In this document: one piece after another, positions 9,317 through 17,846 of the stretch
Numbering within the stretch: position 1 is the stretch's first letter
Layout: the number at the start of each line of letters is the position of its first letter
NCBI GenBank assembly: GCA_003612405.1
Contig: RAYR01000002.1
Coordinates: 62,001 to 126,000, forward strand
DNA from: a bacterium 0.1xD8-71
GTDB taxonomy: Bacteria; Bacillota; Clostridia; Lachnospirales; Lachnospiraceae
Direction of reading: 5' to 3'
DNA: 64,000 nucleotides
Translations under genes and position numbers: made by a program
The notes under the pieces: generated by a model
Told to the model about the DNA's origin: nothing
Database searches by the model: none
What the model saw: only the letters and a program-made list of their open reading frames with translations

Positions 9317-10432
9317 TTATTCTGTCGGCGCTTCATACGCCTCCACATCTGCCAGCAATTCTTCCCAGGCATCTTCATGTTCTACATAATAGAGTGGACA
9401 TTTCTTCCCGCCGCAGTCATAATGCCGCAGAATATCATCTGTCGTAAGATTATACTTCTCTAAAAGCCATGCCAGCGTATGTAACAGCGTTTCATAAGTC
9501 TCCGGTGTAAACGATCCGTCTTCGTTGAGATAACAGCACTCAATGGAAAGCGAATCATTGTTTCTGGATATCACCCCATAAGCCTGCTCATCAAACGGAA
9601 TACACTGTATTATTTCACCATCATATCCGATGATCAGATGGGCGCTGGCTTCCCTCTCATGGGTCTGGGCAAGATTCGCAAAATAGCTGCGGTTATTTTT
9701 GGCCGATGTTTTCGGATTGGCCGTATAGTGGACAAATATACTGTTCACTTGCTCAAGTTTTGTTCCCGGCCTGGAATAATCATTGACCTCCAGATAGTCT
9801 TCTATAATTTCAGGCGGTATCATCTTTTCATCACTCACATCATCAGAGACAACGTCCAAGGCGTTATCTTTCTCATCTGCCGTATCATAAATCATGTCCC
9901 GGTGAAGATAACGATAGACCGCACCTGTCGCCTGATAAATCAGTGCCAGACATAATACAACAAAGAGGACTGCTGCCACCCGGCTTAAGAATATTTTCCT
10001 GCGTCTCGCCCTGCGGCGTCTGATAGACTTTACCGGACGAGGATTCCCAGTCCCCGGATGCTCCACCGGCAGTATATACTGGAGTGCTTCTTCCTGATGG
10101 TGTGAAACTACTCTTGTCTGGCGCGGCCTTCTCTGCCCGGACTGTCTGATCAACTGCACCTCTTGTTCCTGCCGCGGCCTTCTTCTCTCTGCGGATGCTT
10201 TTGTCTGTCTGGACTGTTCTGTCTGCCGGACTTCCCGCTCCTGCCGAAATCTTCTTTGCCCGGACTGTCCTGTCTGTCGGACAATCTTCTGTCGTCCCCT
10301 TTGCTGTGACTCTCCTGCCGGCCTTCTCTGTCCTGACCTTCTCTGGCCTGCCCCTCGTCCTCGCTCAATCCCCCATAACTCTACCGTTTCCTGCCGTACT
10401 CTTCTCCTGTCATCCCTCTGTGCCTGGCCCAT
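9317..10432 (-). CDS. Membrane-anchored N-acetylmuramoyl-L-alanine amidase (Amidase_2/PGRP type) with Arg/Gln-rich cytoplasmic tail
   Basis: About 370 residues in three parts. Residues 1–150 are low-complexity and very rich in Arg, Gln, Ser and Gly, with repeated units such as RQTGQSGQRRFRQ. One transmembrane segment follows (FLSRVAAVLFVVLCLALIY). The extracellular C-terminal part is an amidase fold: IFVHYTANPKTS with the first zinc His, ASAHLIIGYDG, and HYDCGGKKCP near the end with a second ligand. It should cleave the amide bond between MurNAc and the stem peptide. The ATG at 10432 is preferred because GAGGGG lies 8 nt upstream; a TTG two codons earlier is less likely. Confidence 0.8.
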   Translation of the reverse strand: MGQAQRDDRRRVRQETVELWGIERGRGAGQRRSGQRRPAGESQQRGRQKIVRQTGQSGQRRFRQEREVRQTEQSRQTKASAERRRPRQEQEVQLIRQSGQRRPRQTRVVSHHQEEALQYILPVEHPGTGNPRPVKSIRRRRARRRKIFLSRVAAVLFVVLCLALIYQATGAVYRYLHRDMIYDTADEKDNALDVVSDDVSDEKMIPPEIIEDYLEVNDYSRPGTKLEQVNSIFVHYTANPKTSAKNNRSYFANLAQTHEREASAHLIIGYDGEIIQCIPFDEQAYGVISRNNDSLSIECCYLNEDGSFTPETYETLLHTLAWLLEKYNLTTDDILRHYDCGGKKCPLYYVEHEDAWEELLADVEAYEAPTE

Positions 10433-10632
10433 TTCCAATTCCCCTCTTTAGTAATCCCATACCGGCTGAGAATACATTTCCATTCCCGCAATACAGACTG
10501 CTGTATCTGTCTTTATTATAGCTGAGGAATCTTTAAAATATCTCTAAAAACCGATGGAATGTTCTCTTCTACACATCTATATTATTAGAGCGGGAAAATT
10601 AAAAAAAGGTTACATAATTTCTTAAATTTTTT

Positions 10633-12975
10633 TTAATTATGCAATTCAGATACTATTTTCTCATGCAGTTTCTCAAGGCCCTCCCGGAAAATCTGCGTAT
10701 CTTCATAATCCGCTGTCAGTAATCCGCCGTAAGTCTCTTCCAGATCCGTCCGATAATAAACATGGAACGAATACTTTGTCTCATTTCCCATCGGCTGTTT
10801 AATGGAAATGGAAATCTCATCCACATTGCCAATGGCATAAAACAGCATGACGGCGTTAAAATGAATCATGTCCAGATCTTCCTGCAAAAGGCTATCCTGA
10901 GTCATCTCATACGCAAAGCGCAAAGAATAGGGTTCCTGTACCGTCTGTAGGGCAAATTCACCCGTATAGTTTAACGTAAGCGGTACCGGCAGGGCATTGA
11001 CCATAGCCCCCACTTTGCTGTTGTTTCCCACATAAGGCGTCCGGTTATCGGTCAAGGCATCAAACAGTTCTTCCCGGATTTCCCGGTTGAGGCTTAACAC
11101 CACCACTTCCTCCGCTACCGATTCCAGTTCCCCGTTCATCTGCTCCATCTCTTCCAGATATCCGGTCTCTACGTCACCATAGTCCGCCTTCACATAAACA
11201 TAGCATCTGCCATATGACAAATGGTCAATATCAATTTCCTTGGCAGGATAAGTTGTTGTCGTAATAATCTCCTCATTAGGCAGATAATCCACCTTATCCT
11301 CCAACATATAAGTGGTGTCATCCTCTTCAGAAGCAAGATCTTCCACCGTGAGGCTCTGCCCCTCCTCAAATGGCAGGAAAATCGTATAGGTGTCTGTATC
11401 TTCCGGAGCGGGAATCTGTGTGGAACTGCTGCCATCTTCCGGTATAACATATTCTGTCACCGTATTATTATCTACCTCCGGCACATAAATATGTTCCGTC
11501 TCCGTATCACTGTCCGTCTCTATATTACTGTCTGTCCCCGGTACGCCCTCTGCCCCGGAATGTTCATCCTCCTGCCCGGCCGGCGTATATGTGTGCATGG
11601 TTTCTTCCGTCACATATTCTATGGGGATTCCCAGATAGGCTTTTAAGAAATTATTGTTGCCATAATTGCCAAGCGGAACGACTCTTCTGCCTTCATCCAC
11701 CAGCCCGAGGGCATCTTTCAGGCTCATCTGGCAAAATCTGCCCACTTCCTGTTCTGATTCTACATGATAAATGATGATATCATCATTGCCCTTCTCCTTC
11801 ACCTGCCCGCAGACTCTGCGGACACTGTCAGGCAATGGGATCTGCATATCTGCTCCCATGACAGTATCCATGTCATTGCCAAACACCAGGATTCTGACTC
11901 TCTCCTCATATTTCATAAAGGTAACGACAAAGACCAATGCCATCAACAGAGCAGTCAGAAGCACAGCCATGCGAAGCACTTTGGGCTTCCTTGCGATAAA
12001 TCCAATCCGTTCTTTTACACTTTTCCCACTGCCCGTCATGGTAGTCGCGGTACAGATAACATCTGAAATCCGTGTTTTATTGGTAATGATGGAAAGCAGC
12101 GTCTCTCCATAAGAAATCCGCTCTTCCTCTCCCAGAAGAATCAGCGCCGTCTCATCGCAGGCCAGTTCACAGTCCCGCTTTGACAAAATGGCTGCCACCC
12201 ATACCAGGGGATGAAACCAGTATACCGTCACAAGCAGTCCGCGAATGATTCCCCAGAGACTGTCACCATGCCTCTTATGGCAAAGCTCATGGGTCAATAC
12301 ATGACACAGCTTGTCGGTGTCTTTCACAATATCCGGCGTCAGATAAACCGCCTCCCGCCCCGGCAGGCCATAAAGACAGGGCGATGCCAGGCCCTCCACA
12401 ACATAGACTTTCATACCCGCATACATGCCGGCAATCTTTGACGGCAGCTTTGCAAACAGTGCCGACTCCGCCTCCTGCGGCAGTTCCATGGCTGTACGCT
12501 TCCTTTTCAGCCTGTGGCCAAATATCCCGTTTGTGATAAAAATCCACGCCGCTATGACAATCATACCCATAGTCCATATGATTCCCAACACATCCACCCA
12601 GCTGTAACCCAAATGCCTTACCATAAAAAACCCCGATCCCCAAAACGCTTCCGCATCACGATCTGCTGTACCGGCCGAACCATCCGCCAGAAGACGATAT
12701 ATTCTGTTTCTGGAATCCACCGTCACCTGAATCGGTTCCTCCAGCCGATCCACCATATCGTCTGTATCCAACTCCATAAAAGGATACCGATTCATTATTT
12801 CAACCGACAGATGCACAGGTATAGACACGGGAATCATAAGTCTTAATGCCACCAAAAACCAGAGCGCATATTGAAATCTTCTGCCGATTTCCCTTCTGAA
12901 TATCCGCCGGATCAATAGAATACATATAATCAGCACAGATACCATAACAATTATTTCTTTCATCGTATAAGCCAT
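10633..12975 (-). CDS. BlaR1/MecR1-like M56 zinc metallopeptidase with DUF4825-like C-terminus
   Basis: Integral membrane protease that in BlaR1-type systems senses an extracellular signal and triggers loss of a BlaI repressor. Several transmembrane helices lie in the first 330 residues. The cytoplasmic zinc motif is HELCH in HVLTHELCHKRHG near residue 230, with the third ligand in CELACDE. After a transmembrane segment (LRMAVLLTALLMALVFVVTF) comes a long extracellular region: an acidic Thr/Asp/Glu linker, then a DUF4825-like domain near the end. No penicillin-binding sensor domain is visible, so the signal is probably not a beta-lactam. It follows blaI by 52 nt. The ATG at 12975 has AAAGGA upstream; the longer TTG frame does not. 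Confidence 0.85.
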   Translation of the reverse strand: MAYTMKEIIVMVSVLIICILLIRRIFRREIGRRFQYALWFLVALRLMIPVSIPVHLSVEIMNRYPFMELDTDDMVDRLEEPIQVTVDSRNRIYRLLADGSAGTADRDAEAFWGSGFFMVRHLGYSWVDVLGIIWTMGMIVIAAWIFITNGIFGHRLKRKRTAMELPQEAESALFAKLPSKIAGMYAGMKVYVVEGLASPCLYGLPGREAVYLTPDIVKDTDKLCHVLTHELCHKRHGDSLWGIIRGLLVTVYWFHPLVWVAAILSKRDCELACDETALILLGEEERISYGETLLSIITNKTRISDVICTATTMTGSGKSVKERIGFIARKPKVLRMAVLLTALLMALVFVVTFMKYEERVRILVFGNDMDTVMGADMQIPLPDSVRRVCGQVKEKGNDDIIIYHVESEQEVGRFCQMSLKDALGLVDEGRRVVPLGNYGNNNFLKAYLGIPIEYVTEETMHTYTPAGQEDEHSGAEGVPGTDSNIETDSDTETEHIYVPEVDNNTVTEYVIPEDGSSSTQIPAPEDTDTYTIFLPFEEGQSLTVEDLASEEDDTTYMLEDKVDYLPNEEIITTTTYPAKEIDIDHLSYGRCYVYVKADYGDVETGYLEEMEQMNGELESVAEEVVVLSLNREIREELFDALTDNRTPYVGNNSKVGAMVNALPVPLTLNYTGEFALQTVQEPYSLRFAYEMTQDSLLQEDLDMIHFNAVMLFYAIGNVDEISISIKQPMGNETKYSFHVYYRTDLEETYGGLLTADYEDTQIFREGLEKLHEKIVSELHN

Positions 12976-13027
12976 CGCGCCTTGTCCTTTCTGTTCTCTC
13001 TTCTCACAACGCAAAACACTCTACATC

Positions 13028-13408
13028 CTACAACTCCTTATCTCTGCGTGCCTTTGCCTGCTCTAAAATATCATAAAGTTCCTGAATATCCTCCTTGGAC
13101 AACGCCTTATCCTCCACCATGGCATTAACCATCATGCCAAGGCTGCCGCGATATACTTTCTGCAAAAACCCGCGGGTCTCCTGCATGGACACTTCCTCCC
13201 TGGATACCAGCGGATAGAATATTTTCGCCCGGCCGCCGTCCTTATGGCTGATGGCGCCTTTCTTTTCCATGCGGGAAAGCATGGTGATAATAATGTGCTT
13301 ATCCCACCCTGTCTCTTCATACAGTATATTCTTCAGTTCCGTAATTGTGCTCTCCTGCTCCCAAAGCCGGTTCATAATCTTCCATTCTCCATCCGATAAG
13401 CTGACCAT
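13028..13408 (-). CDS. BlaI/MecI-family transcriptional repressor
   Basis: 126-residue winged-helix repressor of the BlaI/MecI/CopY family: LSDGEWKIMNRLWEQESTI at the N-terminus, recognition region KHIIITMLSRMEKKGAI, wing DGGRAKIFYPLVS, then a dimerisation helix bundle. It is the first gene of a two-gene operon with an M56 protease, the standard repressor–protease sensing pair. Five GTATAC palindromes in its own promoter are likely its operators. Ribosome site GAAGGGAAG precedes the ATG. Confidence 0.92.
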   Translation of the reverse strand: MVSLSDGEWKIMNRLWEQESTITELKNILYEETGWDKHIIITMLSRMEKKGAISHKDGGRAKIFYPLVSREEVSMQETRGFLQKVYRGSLGMMVNAMVEDKALSKEDIQELYDILEQAKARRDKEL

Positions 13409-13437
13409 TTGTCTTCCCTTCTTTCTCCGTCGTTCAG

Positions 13438-13515
13438 ATATACTTGTGTATACCTGGTATTATCTGGTATACCGATGTATACCTCTGTGCTCATAAGTAT
13501 ACTATTCGGGTATAC
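13438..13515. promoter_or_regulatory. BlaI operator array of GTATAC palindromes
   Basis: GTATAC occurs at 13448, 13467, 13477, 13497 and 13510, plus ATATAC at 13438. They fall into three pairs with starts 10, 10 and 13 bases apart. One pair covers the -10 box and spacer of the blaI promoter; the other two lie between the start point and the blaI ATG. This fits autorepression by the BlaI-family protein. Confidence 0.75.
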
Positions 13516-13524
13516 GTGTGTCAA
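13496..13524 (-). promoter_or_regulatory. Promoter of the blaI–M56 operon
   Basis: Minus-strand TTGACA (13524–13519), 17-base spacer, TATACT (13501–13496): a near-consensus sigma-A promoter. One GTATAC lies within the spacer and another overlaps the -10 box. Confidence 0.85.
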
Positions 13525-13613
13525 CCTTTTTTACTGCCCTTTTAGCCATGCCTTCTCAACCATATAGAGGATTGGACCCTTTGCACCTGCCGGAAACACG
13601 CGCTCTCAGGCGC

Positions 13614-13650
13614 ACAAAAAAAGACCAACCCGCAAGCAGGTCAGTCTTTC
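13614..13650 (-). terminator. Terminator of the polysaccharide cluster
   Basis: On the minus strand an AGACTGACCTGC / GCGGGTTGGTCT stem-loop is followed by seven T residues, just past the DHHW-protein stop codon. Confidence 0.85.
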
Positions 13651-13658
13651 TACTGTTT

Positions 13659-14810
13659 TTATTCAGACACCGGACGATTGATGGATACCAGTCCGGTATC
13701 TTTGGCAAAGCCCTGGAGAGAATACAGAATCAGGATTTCATCATACCCTTCTTTCTCCACAAGGTTTGATAAACCATAGGCATAACTACGGTAGTCTACC
13801 ACCCCTGCCTGTTCATAATTGCTCAACAGAAATGGCACAAAGCAGTTCGCATAGCTGTCTTTGACCACCAGAATCTTTCCTTCTCCCTGTCCTGCAATCA
13901 CACAATATCCGGGATTGCCGCCCAGAAATGCCGCATATTTATCATATTCATGAAACTGCGGAAGGTCAATGACGCCCTGCGGCTCCTGCGCCTCAAAAAC
14001 GGCATCCCCAGTCACCTTGTATTCTATCATCTGGTTATCCATGGGAAAATAAGTGATCGTGTCCGGCCTTGTCAATGGATATCTTGTTTTGGAATAGTGG
14101 GTTCCATAGAAATCCTCAATTTGAACTGCCTGCTCCCAATCCGGATTACAGGGCTCCTTCCCACTCTGTCTGCAGAAATCCAGATAGGCATAATAAGCTC
14201 CTAGCGTCGTCCAGTGATGATCTGTTCTATAATAAATATACTCATCCTTGTGAGCATACAGGGTATCCCTCACATCCAGCACTGTACCCAGTGGCTGTAA
14301 TTCGTTCTTCACATAAGCAAGCATACTGTCTTCCGAGACCATCGGCGCATATGCCGGTAACTGTTCCGAAAGAATTGCAGCCGGAGAAGGAACGAGCATG
14401 ACTGTAACAGGAACCTGCGCTGTTTCCATAAACGTTGCGAGCGCGGAAACATTTTTGCTGAATCTCTCATTCTCATCCGCCGAGACAAACTCTTTGGTAA
14501 ACATCTGACTGTCTTTTCCCAGAAGGATGTCATCCTCTTCCGTTTTCATAAGAAGCATCTCATCGACAAAGCACTTCAGATGAATCCACCCCTGGCGGAA
14601 CGCAACATGATCGTTGCTATAATCCTGAAGCCGCTCCTGATAGTCGCCGGACATCCAGTCTGCAAAAGAAAAGGATGGGATGGAAGAAGCCTTTCTGTTT
14701 TCCACAGTCAGCATTTCCTGCTTTGGCGCGAACAGACTCAGCAGGGAAATCACGCAGACAATTCCCAGAATCACAAGGCTCGGAAACATTGTCCATAATT
14801 TACTTTTCAT
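13659..14810 (-). CDS. DHHW-family SGNH-like cell-surface protein (AlgX/AlgJ-like)
   Basis: 383 residues with one N-terminal transmembrane anchor (LVILGIVCVISLLSLFA) and an extracellular domain. The YYRTDHHWTTLGAYYAY segment is the family's DHHW signature with the catalytic-type Asp-His; MLVPSPAAILSEQ and KDSYANCFVPFL supply other SGNH-like blocks. AlgX/AlgJ-type proteins work with an MBOAT partner to add acyl groups, usually acetate, to a secreted polysaccharide. The MBOAT gene lies 12 nt upstream on the same strand, so the two almost certainly act together. Ribosome site GGGGAG precedes the ATG. Confidence 0.85.
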   Translation of the reverse strand: MKSKLWTMFPSLVILGIVCVISLLSLFAPKQEMLTVENRKASSIPSFSFADWMSGDYQERLQDYSNDHVAFRQGWIHLKCFVDEMLLMKTEEDDILLGKDSQMFTKEFVSADENERFSKNVSALATFMETAQVPVTVMLVPSPAAILSEQLPAYAPMVSEDSMLAYVKNELQPLGTVLDVRDTLYAHKDEYIYYRTDHHWTTLGAYYAYLDFCRQSGKEPCNPDWEQAVQIEDFYGTHYSKTRYPLTRPDTITYFPMDNQMIEYKVTGDAVFEAQEPQGVIDLPQFHEYDKYAAFLGGNPGYCVIAGQGEGKILVVKDSYANCFVPFLLSNYEQAGVVDYRSYAYGLSNLVEKEGYDEILILYSLQGFAKDTGLVSINRPVSE

Positions 14811-14822
14811 GCGCTCCCCTTT

Positions 14823-16214
14823 CTAAAATCCTGCATAAAGTGCCGCCCGTCCGGTACTTCCCACAACATACGAGAGACTTAGCAGGAAAACAATACTAAG
14901 CCATACCGTTTCCAGCCATCTTCTGTCCTCCAGCTTCCCTTGCAGTTTCTGATAGAATCCACCGGAAACAGCAACAGAAAGAAGGAGTGTGACTCCATAG
15001 CATCGTATAAAATACAAGGCAGATTCCCCGGATGAAAAGACAAACATCTTATGCAGCAAAGGAAGCACCCCGATCTGCGTTCCGTCAGCAGCAAAGATTC
15101 CCCACCCTGTCACTGCCACAAACAGTGTATAGATATGCCCTGCGGCTTTATGCCTCTCAAGCAGGGTCTTCAGAACATATTTTTCCAGGAGCAGGATCGC
15201 AAAATAATACACACCCCAGACCAGGAAATTGACCGTATGTCCGTGCCAGATTCCTGTGAGTATCCACACGATAAGCATATTCAGAATATGGCACATCATT
15301 CCTTTCCGATTTCCGCCCAGCGGAATATACACATAATCCCGAAACCACTCGGACAATGTAATATGCCATCTGCGCCAGAACTCCGTGACGCTGCGCGAAA
15401 GATACGGATACGCAAAGTTCTGCTTACAGGAAAATCCCATCATGGCAGATAATCCGTTGCTCATCTCAGAGTATCCCGAGAAATCCAGATAAAGCTGTAA
15501 TGAATATGCCAGGACTGCCAGCCACACCAATGCCGAGGAGGCCTTCTCAATTCCAATGCCATCTGCACCCGCCAGCTGGCTCCACAACATGCCCAGTGTA
15601 TCCGCCAGAATAACCTTTTTTGCAAGTCCATAGACAAACAGCCTTGTACCTTGTCTTATTTCTTCGGGTTTCACATGTCTGTCCCGGTTCTTTAAGCCGG
15701 CCCGGATATCCACATAACGGATAATAGGCCCTACCAGAATCTGCGGATACATCAGCACATACGTCATAAAATCTATGATATTCTTTTCCGGCTCGCATTT
15801 CCCGGTATAGACATCGCACAGATAACTGATCAGCTTAAACAGATAATAACTGATTCCCAAAGGCAGCACATCAAAGAATGTGATGTCCCCCTGTGTGATC
15901 CGGTTTAAAAACATCGAGAGCCAGGCGCCGTACTTAAATGCCGCCAGTAAAGAAATGTCTGCCGCAAGCGCCATAATCAGATAAAACCGCCTGGTTCTTT
16001 GCTGACAGGACTTTCTTCCCATCCCGCGGGCAAACAGGTAATTCACAAATACCAGACAAATTGCCAGCAACAGATACCGCATGTTTCCAAAGGCATAGAA
16101 AATAAGACTCTCCAAAAGCAAGACCGTATTTTTGCATTTACCCGGAACAATGTAATACAAGAGCAGGGCCGCCGGTAAAAAAAATAAGATAAATGTCACA
16201 CTGCTAAACAGCAT
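14823..16214 (-). CDS. MBOAT-family O-acyltransferase (AlgI/DltB-like)
   Basis: 463-residue polytopic membrane protein with ten or more hydrophobic helices. The conserved MBOAT core is visible: LDFSGYSEMSNGLSAMMGF, then FWRRWHITLSEWFRDYVYIP and the catalytic His in LTGIWHGHTVNFLVWG. It matches the AlgI branch that moves acetyl groups across the membrane for polysaccharide O-acetylation. It lies between the DUF4358 lipoprotein gene (5 nt upstream) and the DHHW gene (12 nt downstream). Confidence 0.92.
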   Translation of the reverse strand: MLFSSVTFILFFLPAALLLYYIVPGKCKNTVLLLESLIFYAFGNMRYLLLAICLVFVNYLFARGMGRKSCQQRTRRFYLIMALAADISLLAAFKYGAWLSMFLNRITQGDITFFDVLPLGISYYLFKLISYLCDVYTGKCEPEKNIIDFMTYVLMYPQILVGPIIRYVDIRAGLKNRDRHVKPEEIRQGTRLFVYGLAKKVILADTLGMLWSQLAGADGIGIEKASSALVWLAVLAYSLQLYLDFSGYSEMSNGLSAMMGFSCKQNFAYPYLSRSVTEFWRRWHITLSEWFRDYVYIPLGGNRKGMMCHILNMLIVWILTGIWHGHTVNFLVWGVYYFAILLLEKYVLKTLLERHKAAGHIYTLFVAVTGWGIFAADGTQIGVLPLLHKMFVFSSGESALYFIRCYGVTLLLSVAVSGGFYQKLQGKLEDRRWLETVWLSIVFLLSLSYVVGSTGRAALYAGF

Positions 16215-16219
16215 CTTCC

Positions 16220-16723
16220 CTATTCTCCAAACGCTTCATTAATCGCTGTGGTGACGTTGCTGTAATCTGTATCGAGTCCTGCTATGACCAGGACAACATA
16301 GTCGCCATATATCAGCACCTTTGCCTCTTTGGTCTTCTCAATCTTATCTGCAAATTCCACATACAGATCGTTGGAGGTCAGACTGTCCAGATAATCGGAA
16401 AGCGCCTGCTTTAATTCCCTTGTTTTGCCGTCCTTCGCCTTTGCCACAAAAATCAGCGAACAATCATTCTGCGAGTTGGTGATAACGCCTTCATATTCTG
16501 CAATGTCATCCATCGCAAGTCCCATTTCATTTTCCACGGCAAAATCATCAATGACTCTCTCGTCTGCCACAGGATTTGCCTCTTTGATCTTTGCAACCAC
16601 ATCACTGATCACGACTTCTTTTGAGGCATCCGAACTCTGACCGCCATTATCCTTTGCTCCACAGCCGGCTGCCAGAATAACCGCTGCTGCCATGACAAAT
16701 ACCGTCTTCCACATCTTTTTCAT
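16220..16723 (-). CDS. DUF4358-type lipoprotein
   Basis: 167 residues with a lipoprotein signal (MKKMWKTVFVMAAAVILAAG, Cys next) and a small extracellular domain rich in Asp/Glu, ending in a YGDYVVLVIAGLDTD strand and a short helix. This matches the uncharacterised DUF4358 type, which I have seen paired with MBOAT and DHHW genes in Clostridia. A TGGAGG site lies 8 nt before the ATG at 16723; the GTG at 16738 overlaps that site and is rejected. It may support the acyl-transfer pair at the cell surface, but that is inference from neighbours. Confidence 0.7.
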   Translation of the reverse strand: MKKMWKTVFVMAAAVILAAGCGAKDNGGQSSDASKEVVISDVVAKIKEANPVADERVIDDFAVENEMGLAMDDIAEYEGVITNSQNDCSLIFVAKAKDGKTRELKQALSDYLDSLTSNDLYVEFADKIEKTKEAKVLIYGDYVVLVIAGLDTDYSNVTTAINEAFGE

Positions 16724-16771
16724 ACTCTTATCCTCCACATTTTACTCCATTTCTGCGCTGCTTTCTCAATC

Positions 16772-17839
16772 TTACTCCAATCTCCATAAATCGACTGCTA
16801 TATCATGACCGGAATACCGGACAAGCCATTCTTCCCATTGCCGCATCGTCTCGTCATCGCCGTACCATACCGTATGCTGGCCATCCTCCGCTGCGTAGCT
16901 ATAGTAATATGCTCCGCTTTGATCCCGCACCGGCTTAACCGCGTTCTCTTCTGCCAGAAGTTCTGCATTACTGGCTGTGAGGGACCGCACGGCACCTCCC
17001 TGTTCATCCCACTCAAATCCGCCGTTGGCAATGGCAAAAGTAACTTCCATATCTGAATATCTTTCCACCATCTCCTTCAGGAAATCTTCATCAGCCTTCG
17101 GCCCCGGTCCGCTGTGTGTTCCAAATAGATTATAACACATTACCACATATTGAGGCCCCGGAATAAACGAGTACTCATCCACCGGTGCATAAGCCCCCAA
17201 TACAACGCGCAAAAGCAGCCCTTCCTGCTGTGTCCTGTCATACAGTCTTTCTAAAAACCTGAGATAGTCATCCCACAGGTCCTCACCCTTCTGCATATTC
17301 TCATAGTCAAGTTCAATGCCGTCGAGTCCCCACTTCTTCGTCTGTGAGACCATATCCTCAATCAGCTGATCCCCGAGGACATCGTCCTTTAGCACCTGTT
17401 CCAGAAATTCCGGAGACTTCTGTCGTGAAGTCCCATCTTCCTGCATAACATCATTGATAAAAGACAGATAAATTTGGGTCCCCTGGTCTTTTCCGGGAAA
17501 CTCATTATATAATTGCTCCAATGCCTCCGGAATGTGCAGCGTATGGTTTTCCTCATAAATACAGCCGAACAAAATCAGCTCATCGTATTCGGAAATCATT
17601 TCGGCCGCCGCCTGGGCAGAGTTTCCATCCCAGTATACGCACCATGCCGCCCGCGATGACACGACCGCTTCCGGAATCTCGTCAGACTGTACTTCCTCAC
17701 TCTGCTTATCTGCCGCACCATCCTTTTCTATCTGCGTTTCTTCCTCTGTCACTGAGGGCTGCGGCAATTCTGTCCTTGCACATCCTCCGGCTCCCAGCAA
17801 AGCCATGACTGTAACTAAAATAAATATTCTTTTTCTCAT
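16772..17839 (-). CDS. Lipoprotein with GH18-like glycosidase domain
   Basis: About 355 residues. A lipoprotein signal ends at LLGAGG before the lipid-modified Cys; a Glu/Asp-rich linker follows to about residue 60. The rest is a TIM-barrel: the WGLDGIELDYENM segment carries the GH18 motif DGxxxDxE with the catalytic Glu near residue 180; YVVMCYNLFGTHSGPG and VTFAIANGGFEWDE give further barrel strands. GH18 enzymes cleave beta-1,4-linked N-acetylglucosamine chains by substrate-assisted catalysis. In this cluster it may trim or edit the secreted polymer. The ATG at 17839 is preferred over an upstream TTG. Confidence 0.75.
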   Translation of the reverse strand: MRKRIFILVTVMALLGAGGCARTELPQPSVTEEETQIEKDGAADKQSEEVQSDEIPEAVVSSRAAWCVYWDGNSAQAAAEMISEYDELILFGCIYEENHTLHIPEALEQLYNEFPGKDQGTQIYLSFINDVMQEDGTSRQKSPEFLEQVLKDDVLGDQLIEDMVSQTKKWGLDGIELDYENMQKGEDLWDDYLRFLERLYDRTQQEGLLLRVVLGAYAPVDEYSFIPGPQYVVMCYNLFGTHSGPGPKADEDFLKEMVERYSDMEVTFAIANGGFEWDEQGGAVRSLTASNAELLAEENAVKPVRDQSGAYYYSYAAEDGQHTVWYGDDETMRQWEEWLVRYSGHDIAVDLWRLE

Positions 17840-17846
17840 ATCACTT

